Positions 50,148-57,063 of a DNA stretch of 64,000 nucleotides are shown here, piece by piece. The stretch comes from Oscillospiraceae bacterium (GTDB taxonomy: Bacteria > Bacillota > Clostridia > Oscillospirales > Acutalibacteraceae): the NCBI GenBank assembly GCA_025757685.1, contig CP107220.1:1261501-1325500 (forward strand), written 5' to 3'. The position numbers and the translations under genes were made by a program. The notes below the pieces were generated by a model. The model made no database searches and had not been told where the DNA came from. It saw only the letters and a program-made list of their open reading frames with translations. The number at the start of each line of letters is the position of its first letter. Positions within the stretch are counted from its first letter, which is position 1.

Positions 50148-51478
50148 CAGTGGGTATTGTTGTTAATGGTCTTGTAGTCGATATATTGCTGACCGGCTTG
50201 CGGTGCCTTGCCGGTTTTAGCCTGGATCATCTCAGACACCGTCACAATTTGATAGCCCTTTTTCACCAGCGCCGGTACAATTTTCTCTACCGCGTCTGCG
50301 GTGGAGCCGTAAATATCGTGCATCAGGATAATGCTGCCGTCATAGGCACCGTGCTCTGCCCGACTGATAATTTGTGCCGGATTCCTGGATTTCCAGTCCT
50401 CCGTATCTACCGACCAGTAGGCAATGATCATGCCCTCTTTTTTGGCAGTGTTCTGCATGACACTGCTCATATTGCCGCCGGGGCAGCGGAATGCCGTGGG
50501 CCGCTTGCCGCAGGCCTTATATACGGCATCTGAGCACTTAACCACATCTGCCTCCGTCACCGCCTTGCCGTAGTGATCGTGATTGTAGGTGTGGTTGCCC
50601 AGCTCACAGCCAAGCTCCAACTCTCGCTTCAAATACTTCTTGGTGTTGTCATTGATCCGCGTACCCACCATAAAGAAGGTGGCGCGGGCACCGTACTTCT
50701 CCAACACATCTAAAATGCGGCCGGTGGAACCGTCAAAGGCCGGGCCGTCATCAAAGGTCAGGGCCACCATCGGCTTGTCCTTGTCAATATTCGCAGGCAG
50801 TTTCACCGTCTCCGCGATCTGTATGCTCTTAACCTCGCTCCAGGGGCCGTACTTGGTGCTGCTGCCCACAGCCATGCTGCCGCGCATACGCACATAGTAG
50901 GTGGCCTTCTCCGTCAGCTTCTCCAGCACTGCACTGTTTTGACCGGCCTTAAAGTCCATGGTCTGCGCACCATCTGCGCTGAAGTCCTTATCCTTTGCAT
51001 ACTGCAGCTGATAGCCCGCTGCTCCGGTATCCGTAGACCAGCGCAGGTTCATAGACCCCTCCGAAAGGGAGGACGCCTCCACCTTAGGTGCACCGGGCAA
51101 AGTGTATGCCGTCATCTCCGGGCTGAAATCGCCGGTATATTCCTGGTCTCTGTAAATCTTATATGCCCGCACCTTGTAGCGGTACACAGTGGCCGGCGTT
51201 AAATCCGTCAGCTGCACATGTGTGTTCTTTTTGCCCTCCACCGTCTTAACTTTATCAAAGGCCTTTTTATCGCTTACGGATTGAAAAATCTGATACCCAT
51301 CGGCGCCCTTGACCCGGTGCCAACGCAGGGTGCAGTCCGTCTGCTGGCCTTCTTCGATGATTTCCAGCTTCTCCACATCCCCCACCGTCTTGGCCTGAAC
51401 CACAGACACGGCGCCAAAGGTTGCGATTAAAATTGCCAAAACCAAAAACAGTGCCGTCACCCGCACTTTGTTTGCCAT
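50147..51478 (-). CDS. Secreted polysaccharide deacetylase with fibronectin III repeats
   Basis: 443 aa. Signal peptide about residues 1-29 (VTALFLVLAILIATFGAVSVV, cut after VQA). Two fibronectin type III modules at about 35-130 and 130-225 (TLRWHRVKGADGYQIF, MNLRWSTDTGAAGYQLQY). A NodB domain (about 235-420) has the metal motif ALTFDDGP, GNHTYNHDH, FRCPGG, VDTEDW and ILMHD, all intact. Likely substrates are peptidoglycan GlcNAc or exopolysaccharide. The ATG at 51476-51478 follows GAGGAGGTT. It is translationally coupled to the FRG gene and is controlled by a palindrome-bearing promoter. Confidence 0.92.
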   Translation of the reverse strand: MANKVRVTALFLVLAILIATFGAVSVVQAKTVGDVEKLEIIEEGQQTDCTLRWHRVKGADGYQIFQSVSDKKAFDKVKTVEGKKNTHVQLTDLTPATVYRYKVRAYKIYRDQEYTGDFSPEMTAYTLPGAPKVEASSLSEGSMNLRWSTDTGAAGYQLQYAKDKDFSADGAQTMDFKAGQNSAVLEKLTEKATYYVRMRGSMAVGSSTKYGPWSEVKSIQIAETVKLPANIDKDKPMVALTFDDGPAFDGSTGRILDVLEKYGARATFFMVGTRINDNTKKYLKRELELGCELGNHTYNHDHYGKAVTEADVVKCSDAVYKACGKRPTAFRCPGGNMSSVMQNTAKKEGMIIAYWSVDTEDWKSRNPAQIISRAEHGAYDGSIILMHDIYGSTADAVEKIVPALVKKGYQIVTVSEMIQAKTGKAPQAGQQYIDYKTINNNTH

Positions 51479-51498
51479 AACCAGACAACCTCCTCTCT

Positions 51499-51517
51499 TA
51501 TAATCAAGTTGATTATA
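51499..51517 (-). promoter_or_regulatory. 19-bp palindrome over the deacetylase -10, candidate operator
   Basis: TATAATCAA-G-TTGATTATA, with perfect 9-bp arms, includes the -10 TATAAT of the deacetylase promoter. A repressor binding here would block transcription. Confidence 0.6.
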
Positions 51518-51540
51518 TAGCACCCGACACAAAAAGGCAA
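51512..51540 (-). promoter_or_regulatory. Promoter of the deacetylase-FRG operon
   Basis: Minus strand: TTGCCT (51535-51540), 17-bp spacer, TATAAT (51512-51517). Confidence 0.7.
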
Positions 51541-51662
51541 CAGAAATTTGTAACTAAATTGTCACTCTTTTTTTGCCTTTTCTTGTGCATTTTACCTTTG
51601 GTGTTTTTTGGCGTCAAAAGTCAGACAAAATTGCCGATTCGTCGCCCAATATTTTTTCCTTA

Positions 51663-51691
51663 TTGACCGGTGCTTTCGTTCGTGTTAATAT
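51663..51691 (+). promoter_or_regulatory. Probable promoter of the ech-hyp operon
   Basis: TTGACC (51663-51668), 17-bp spacer, TAATAT (51686-51691), inside the left edge of an AT palindrome. Two TATAAT strings further right lack a -35 at normal spacing. Confidence 0.5.
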
Positions 51692-51707
51692 TATAATTAT
51701 AATATTA
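51686..51707 (+). promoter_or_regulatory. 22-bp perfect AT palindrome at the ech start site
   Basis: TAATATTATAATTATAATATTA reads the same on both strands and spans the -10 and the presumed start site, 30 bp before the echA ATG. It is a candidate repressor or redox-regulator site, though pure AT palindromes can arise in AT-rich promoters. Confidence 0.5.
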
Positions 51708-51736
51708 TAACTTATGCAAGGAGAAAGACGAACACC

Positions 51737-53659
51737 ATGGAACAGATGCAGATTTTGCTGGCAATCCTGGTACTTCTGCCTTTTGTCAGCGCCCTGTTGC
51801 TGGCACTGTGCGGCAGCGACCGTATGCGCCGGCTTGTCGTCTATGGCAGCGCCGGCGTGCTGATGATCAGCGCCGTGGCCTTTGCCGTGTGTTTCTTCTC
51901 GGGGGAGAATTTGCAGCTGCGCTTTTTACAGAGCGGCGGGATCATTGACCATACCATGCTGGCGCTGGAGGCCGGCTTTGCGGTGCTGATCACCGTCCTT
52001 AGCATCAAGTACCGGCGCTACTATGTGGCGGTGCTGTCCATTGCCCAAACAGTGCTGACCTTTGTGTATGAACTGGGAGGCTATAAGCCTGCCGTACAGC
52101 CCTACAACCTGTTTGCAGACCAACTGACCGTGATTATGGTGCTGATCATCGCCGTTGTAGGCACACTCATCACAGTATATGCAGTCGGCTATATGCGCGA
52201 TTACCATAACCATCATAAGGAATATACCGATCGGCGTCGCTTTTTCTTTGCCATGCTGTATGTATTCTTAGGTGCCATGTTTGGTCTGGTGCTGTCCAAC
52301 AGTCTGTTATGGCTCTACTTTTTTTGGGAGATCACCAGCCTTGTGTCCTTCCTGCTGATCGGCTACACCCGCACCAAAGAGGCGGTGCAAAACAGCTTCC
52401 GTGCCCTGTGGATGAATCTGCTGGGCGGACTTGGATTTGCAGCAGCCATCTTTTGGGCAGGGGTGCGCTTTGGGATCACAGACCTGCAAAGCCTGATCCT
52501 GTGCGACGGCAAGCTGGTGGTGGCGCCGGTGATTTTGCTGGCCTTTGCTGCACTGACCAAGAGCGCACAAATGCCTTTCTCCCGTTGGCTGCTGGGAGCC
52601 ATGGTGGCACCCACGCCCTCCTCTGCACTGTTGCACAGCGCCACGATGGTAAAGGCCGGTGTGTACCTGCTGATCCGCCTGGCGCCGGTGATGTACGGCA
52701 CCTATGCCGGCTCTATGGTGAGCCTGGTCGGGGGCTTTACATTCCTGATCACTTCCATGCTGGCCATTACCGTCAGTGACGGCAAGGCTGTGCTGGCCTA
52801 CTCTACCATCTCCAACCTGGGACTGATCGCCGCCTGTGCCGGTGTGGGCCGACAGGAGACGGTATGGGCCGCTGTTCTTTTGCTGATCTTCCACGCAGTA
52901 TCCAAATCCCTGCTGTTTCAAACAGTGGGTGCCATTGAGAACGCCACCGGCAGCCGGGATATTGAGTCCATGCACGGACTGATTGCCCGGCACCCACGCC
53001 TGGCGCTGACCCTTTCCATCGGCATTGCCGGTATGTTTCTGGCGCCCTTTGGCATGCTCATCTCCAAGTGGGCGGCGCTAAAAGCCTTTGTGGACAGCGG
53101 CTCCATTATCCTGGTGCTGTTTATCTGCTTCGGCTCCGCCACCACTTTGTTTTACTGGACCAAATGGGTGGCCACCGTGCTTTCCTGGAACCGAAAGGAC
53201 ACCCGCCAAAGAAACACAACCTCCGGGGATCAGTGGACTTCTCTGCTCATTCACTCGGTACTAATGGTGCTGCTGTGCTTTGCATTCCCGGCAGTGTCTA
53301 AATTCGTGGTTACCCCGTACCTGGCCGGTGTGTACGGCCACGCCTCGGCGGTGCTGTCCAGCGACAATATTCTCATTATGATCATAATGCTGGTGCTGAT
53401 CTTTGTGGTGCCTATGGTGACGATGATTCTGCTGCGCCGCTCTCACATTACCTTTGAAGACACATACCTTGCCGGCGTGAATACCGGCAAGCAGACTTAT
53501 TTCTATGACGCCATGGGCGAGCCCAAGCACTCCTGGATCACCAACTGGTACTTGACCGACCTGTTCGGTGAGACCAAGCTGTGGAACCCCAGCGTGGTGC
53601 TCTCCACGGCAGCCATCTTGATTTATACCGTCATAGCGTTAGGAGGTGCGGTGCGATGA
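51737..53659 (+). CDS. echA: Ech-type hydrogenase subunit A (NuoL/MrpA-like)
   Basis: 640-aa proton- or Na+-pumping antiporter-like subunit with about 14-16 membrane helices. NuoL-family motifs: VGYMRDYHNHH, YFFWEITSLVSFLLIGY (conserved Glu), ALTKSAQMPFSRWLLGAMVAPTPSSALLHSATMVKAGVYLLIR and FHAVSKSLLF (conserved Lys and His). It begins the operon, with AAGGAG 13 nt upstream. Its position directly before EchB-F supports EchA over a respiratory NuoL; no other complex I genes are present. Confidence 0.92.
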   Translation: MEQMQILLAILVLLPFVSALLLALCGSDRMRRLVVYGSAGVLMISAVAFAVCFFSGENLQLRFLQSGGIIDHTMLALEAGFAVLITVLSIKYRRYYVAVLSIAQTVLTFVYELGGYKPAVQPYNLFADQLTVIMVLIIAVVGTLITVYAVGYMRDYHNHHKEYTDRRRFFFAMLYVFLGAMFGLVLSNSLLWLYFFWEITSLVSFLLIGYTRTKEAVQNSFRALWMNLLGGLGFAAAIFWAGVRFGITDLQSLILCDGKLVVAPVILLAFAALTKSAQMPFSRWLLGAMVAPTPSSALLHSATMVKAGVYLLIRLAPVMYGTYAGSMVSLVGGFTFLITSMLAITVSDGKAVLAYSTISNLGLIAACAGVGRQETVWAAVLLLIFHAVSKSLLFQTVGAIENATGSRDIESMHGLIARHPRLALTLSIGIAGMFLAPFGMLISKWAALKAFVDSGSIILVLFICFGSATTLFYWTKWVATVLSWNRKDTRQRNTTSGDQWTSLLIHSVLMVLLCFAFPAVSKFVVTPYLAGVYGHASAVLSSDNILIMIIMLVLIFVVPMVTMILLRRSHITFEDTYLAGVNTGKQTYFYDAMGEPKHSWITNWYLTDLFGETKLWNPSVVLSTAAILIYTVIALGGAVR

Positions 53660-54540
53660 GCAATGCTGCTGTTGCCGCCATCAGTGTGGCGCTGTATATT
53701 CTGCTGGCACCGGGCGTGGGCGGTCTGCTGCAAGGTGTGGACCGCAAAGCCACCGCCCGTATGCAAGGGCGCCAAGGTCCGCCGCTGCTCCAGTCCTTCT
53801 ACGATGTGGGCAAGTTGCTGGGCAAAGAAACCAAGTATATGAACCACATTCAGATCGTCTGCCATGTAAGCTTCTTGATTTTCGTTATTTTTACCGGCGC
53901 GCTGTTTTTCGGCGGCGGAGATCTGCTGCTGATCTTCTTTGCCCTGACCACCGCCAACCTGTGTCTGATCCTGGCGGCCACCACCTGTAACAGCCCCTAT
54001 GCGGCGATGGGTGCCAATCGGGAGATGCTGCAAACCATGGCCTATGAGCCTATGGTGCTGCTCACCGCCGTTGGCTTTTATCTGGCCACCGGCAGCTTTA
54101 AGGTCAGCGACATTGTGCGGTCAAGCGGCCTGCCGCCGATTGTGTACCTGCCCGGTGTGTTTTGCGGGTTTCTGTTCATTCTCACCATCAAGCTGCGCAA
54201 GCACCCCTTTGACCTGTCCACCAGCCACCACGCCCATCAAGAGATGGTCAAGGGGCTGACCACCGAATTTAACGGCGTAACCCTCCTGATTGTGGAGGTG
54301 AGCCACTGGTATGAGAACGTATTTTTAATGGGCATCATCGCCCTGTTTTTCATCAACGGCAAGCCCTGGAGCTATGCGCTGGCAGCGGTGGCCGTGGTGC
54401 TGTCTTACTTTTTGGAGATCCTCATTGACAACACCAACGCCCGCCTCAAGTGGCAGCGTATGTTCAAAACCACTTGGGCGGTGACCATGATCATCGGGGT
54501 CATCAACATCTTTGTTTTACAAGTGCTAAAGGGGGTATAA
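53656..54540 (+). CDS. echB: Ech-type hydrogenase subunit B (NuoH/HycD-like)
   Basis: 294-aa integral membrane subunit that anchors the hydrogenase arm and links it to ion pumping. About eight helices. Family motifs: VDRKATARMQGRQGPPLLQSFYDVGKLLGKE at the N-terminus, RKHPFDLSTSHHAHQEMVKG and EILIDNTNARLKW. The start codon overlaps the echA stop (ATGA), with AGGAGGTGC upstream. Confidence 0.94.
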   Translation: MSNAAVAAISVALYILLAPGVGGLLQGVDRKATARMQGRQGPPLLQSFYDVGKLLGKETKYMNHIQIVCHVSFLIFVIFTGALFFGGGDLLLIFFALTTANLCLILAATTCNSPYAAMGANREMLQTMAYEPMVLLTAVGFYLATGSFKVSDIVRSSGLPPIVYLPGVFCGFLFILTIKLRKHPFDLSTSHHAHQEMVKGLTTEFNGVTLLIVEVSHWYENVFLMGIIALFFINGKPWSYALAAVAVVLSYFLEILIDNTNARLKWQRMFKTTWAVTMIIGVINIFVLQVLKGV

Positions 54541-54542
54541 GT

Positions 54543-54980
54543 ATGCCGAATGTAACCAAATCTCCGTGGATTATGCACTACGATGGCACCTCCTGCAACG
54601 GCTGCGACATTGAGGTGCTGGCCTGTTTGACCCCCCTCTATGATGTAGAGCGGTTTGGGGTTATCAACACCGGCAACCCCAAGCACGCGGATATTTTGCT
54701 GATCACCGGCTCCGTCAACCACCAAAACGCGCCGGTCGTGCGCCAGATCTACGAGCAGATGAACGAACCAAAGGTGGTGTGCGCCATTGGGGTGTGCGCC
54801 TGCAACGGCGGCGTGTTCAAGGACTGCTACAATGTGCTGGGCGGGGTGGACAAAGTGATCCCCGTAGATATTTATGTGCCCGGGTGCGCCGCGCGGCCGG
54901 AGAGTATTATTGACGGCGTGGTACAATCCCTGGCACTGCTGCAAGAAAAAAGCGAACGCCGAAAGGAGGCCGCAGAATGA
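54543..54980 (+). CDS. echC: Ech-type hydrogenase small subunit (NuoB-like)
   Basis: 145-aa small subunit carrying the proximal [4Fe-4S] cluster that passes electrons to or from the NiFe site. Ligand Cys are in TSCNGCDIEVLAC, GVCACNGGVF and VPGCAARPE. The compact size, without a Tat signal, matches energy-converting hydrogenases rather than periplasmic uptake enzymes. Two bp after echB, with GGGGGT before the ATG. Confidence 0.94.
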   Translation: MPNVTKSPWIMHYDGTSCNGCDIEVLACLTPLYDVERFGVINTGNPKHADILLITGSVNHQNAPVVRQIYEQMNEPKVVCAIGVCACNGGVFKDCYNVLGGVDKVIPVDIYVPGCAARPESIIDGVVQSLALLQEKSERRKEAAE

Positions 54981-55378
54981 ACCCAAGCTACACCATTGAA
55001 GATGTGGACATCAAGACCCTGTACCGGATGATGCTGGAGCACCTGCGCGCCGGCTTTCGGCTGGTACAGATCGGCGCCACTGGAAGAGAAGATGGCACGG
55101 AACTGATCTATTCCGTTGCCAAGGACTACCAAATGGACAACTTTCGGGTATTTGTGGAGTCAGGTGAGATCATCAACTCCATCTCGGATATTTTTCCCTC
55201 TGCGGCGCTGTTTGAGAACGAGATTGCCGAGCTGTTCGGGGTGGATATTGACTGTATTAACCTGGACTTCCATGGCAAATTTTACCGAATAGACAAAGAA
55301 ACGCCTTTTTGCAAGGCCCCTATGGGTGAGAACGTAACCATCGTGAAAAAAACGGAGGGAGGTGCAGAGAATGGCTAA
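54977..55378 (+). CDS. echD: Ech-type hydrogenase subunit D (NuoC-like)
   Basis: 133-aa soluble subunit of the NuoC/30-kDa family. The conserved EIAELFGVDIDCINLDFHG block is the NuoC signature region. Structural role next to the large subunit. Overlaps echC (ATGA) and echE by 8 bp. Confidence 0.9.
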   Translation: MNPSYTIEDVDIKTLYRMMLEHLRAGFRLVQIGATGREDGTELIYSVAKDYQMDNFRVFVESGEIINSISDIFPSAALFENEIAELFGVDIDCINLDFHGKFYRIDKETPFCKAPMGENVTIVKKTEGGAENG

Positions 55379-56450
55379 TCGCACCATCGTGCCCTTTGGC
55401 CCTCAGCACCCGGTGCTGCCGGAGCCTATTCATCTGGATTTAGTCCTGGAGGACGAAAAGGTAGTTGAGGCCATCCCCTCCATCGGCTTTGTCCATCGGG
55501 GACTGGAAGAACTGGCCGGTCGTCGGGACTTCCATGACTATCAATATGTGGTAGAGCGCATTTGCGGCATTTGCTCCTTTAAGCACGGCATGGCCTATTG
55601 CGAGACCCTGGAGCAGATCTTTGGCGCAGAAGTGCCGCCCAGAGCCAAATATCTGCGCACCATTTGGGGCGAAATGAGCCGGGTCCACTCCCACCTGCTG
55701 TGGCTGGGTCTCTTGGCAGATGCCTTTGGCTTTGACGCCCTGTTTATGCAGTGCTGGCGTATGCGGGAAAAAGTGCTGGATATGTTTGAGGCCTCCACCG
55801 GCGGGCGAGTGATCTTTAGCGTCAACACCATCGGCGGCGTGCTGAAAGATATGGACAGCGATATGCTCAAAAGCTTTGTTGCCATCTTTGACGATATGGA
55901 AAAAGAACTGCACAGCCTTGCCCATGTTTTTTTGAACGATTACAGTGTGCAAAGCCGCCTGCGGGGCGTGGGCGTGCTCACCAAGGAGCAGGCACTGCTG
56001 TACGGCGCCGTAGGGCCCATGGCCCGTGCCTCCGGCATAGAGATCGACACCCGCAAGCTGGGGTATGAAGCCTACGGCGATGCGGAATTTGATATCATCA
56101 CCAGCACCGACTGCGACGGCTACGCCCGCTGCCGGGTACGCATTGGCGAGCTGTTCCAGTCCATTGGTATTATCCGCCAGCTGGCAGCCAAGGTGCCCGA
56201 CTCCGAGCTGACCGTGCCCATCAAGGGGATGCCCAAGGGCGAGGCCATTGTGCGGGTGGAGCAGCCGCGGGGCGAGGCGTTCTATTATACGAAAGCCAAC
56301 GGCACCAAGTTTTTGGAGCGCTTTCGTGTGCGCACCCCTACCTTTACCAATTTGTATGCACTCCTGCACATTTTGCCCGGCAGCGAGCTGGCAGATGTGC
56401 CGTTGCAGATCCTAACCATTGACCCGTGCATCAGCTGCACGGAGCGGTAA
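55371..56450 (+). CDS. echE: Ech-type [NiFe] hydrogenase large subunit
   Basis: 359 aa. Both Ni-binding CxxC pairs are intact: Cys65 and Cys68 in RICGICSFKH, and Cys353 and Cys356 in DPCISC. This distinguishes it from NuoD, which lacks them, so it should reduce protons or oxidise H2. The protein ends only three residues after the last Cys (TER), so there is no cleavable C-terminal extension, consistent with the absence of a hydrogenase endopeptidase gene here. The ATG at 55371 is behind GGAGGGAGG. Confidence 0.95.
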   Translation: MANRTIVPFGPQHPVLPEPIHLDLVLEDEKVVEAIPSIGFVHRGLEELAGRRDFHDYQYVVERICGICSFKHGMAYCETLEQIFGAEVPPRAKYLRTIWGEMSRVHSHLLWLGLLADAFGFDALFMQCWRMREKVLDMFEASTGGRVIFSVNTIGGVLKDMDSDMLKSFVAIFDDMEKELHSLAHVFLNDYSVQSRLRGVGVLTKEQALLYGAVGPMARASGIEIDTRKLGYEAYGDAEFDIITSTDCDGYARCRVRIGELFQSIGIIRQLAAKVPDSELTVPIKGMPKGEAIVRVEQPRGEAFYYTKANGTKFLERFRVRTPTFTNLYALLHILPGSELADVPLQILTIDPCISCTER

Positions 56451-56460
56451 GGAGGTTCCT

Positions 56461-57063
56461 ATGGCATTTATGGATTTTACACGCACGGCGCTGAAGAACC
56501 TGTTTTCCAAGCCTGCCACCCGGCAGTACCCGCAGGTGCCCCGGGAATATCCGGCACGCAGCCGCGGCCATGTGGAAATTGATATGGAAGCCTGCATTCT
56601 CTGCGGCCTGTGCAGCCGCAAGTGCCCCTCCGGTGCCATTACCGTGAACCGGGCTGCCGGTACTTGGAGCATTGACCGTATGGGCTGCGTGCAGTGCGCA
56701 GACTGTACCACCGGCTGCCCCAAGCACTGCCTGACCATGCAGCCGGGCTACACCCCGCCGGGGCCGAAAAAGCTGGTGGATGTGTACCAAAAGCCCCAGC
56801 CGGAGCAGAAAGAAGAAGCGGCACCCCAAGGCGGCAAGATCGTCAACGATATGGAGAAGTGCATTCTCTGCGGCCTGTGTGCCCGCAAGTGCCCCCAGGA
56901 GGCTATCACCGTGGACCGGAAAGGAAGTCGCACCTGGGCCATTGACCGCAGCGCCTGCGTGCAGTGCGGCGCATGTATGGATGCGTGCCTCAAGTTTCAC
57001 GCCCTCTCCTTTGCCCCGGACGACGGCGCTGCCGGCACGGAAACCTATACCAAACCCGTATGA
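56461..57063 (+). CDS. echF: Ech-type subunit F with duplicated ferredoxin module (four [4Fe-4S])
   Basis: 200-aa polyferredoxin subunit that links ferredoxin to the hydrogenase. Usual EchF proteins carry two [4Fe-4S] clusters. Here the module is present twice: residues 41-94 (Cys 45/48/51/55 and 76/79/82/86) and 130-183 (Cys 134/137/140/144 and 166/169/172/176), offset by 89-90 residues and joined by a Pro/Gln/Lys/Glu-rich linker (about 95-128). DNA identity is high at the CILCGLC segments, including an exact 20-base match, implying recent duplication. The ATG at 56461 follows GGAGGTTCCT. Overlaps hypF by 4 bp. Confidence 0.9.
   Translation: MAFMDFTRTALKNLFSKPATRQYPQVPREYPARSRGHVEIDMEACILCGLCSRKCPSGAITVNRAAGTWSIDRMGCVQCADCTTGCPKHCLTMQPGYTPPGPKKLVDVYQKPQPEQKEEAAPQGGKIVNDMEKCILCGLCARKCPQEAITVDRKGSRTWAIDRSACVQCGACMDACLKFHALSFAPDDGAAGTETYTKPV
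56593..56879 (+). repeat. Internal duplication within echF
   Basis: The segment starting TGCATTCTCTGCGGCCTGTG at 56593-56612 recurs identically at 56860-56879, 267 bp (89 codons) later, and similarity continues on both sides (GCCGCAAGTGCCCC against CCCGCAAGTGCCCC). Confidence 0.8.

Noticed and set aside
51692..51703. Two further TATAAT strings inside the AT palindrome as the ech -10
   Set aside because: No acceptable -35 at 16-18 bp upstream of either; the TAATAT at 51686 pairs with TTGACC at 17 bp.
51737..57063. Respiratory complex I fragment rather than a hydrogenase
   Set aside because: The large subunit keeps both Ni-binding CxxC pairs and is followed by hyp maturation genes, so it is an energy-converting hydrogenase.
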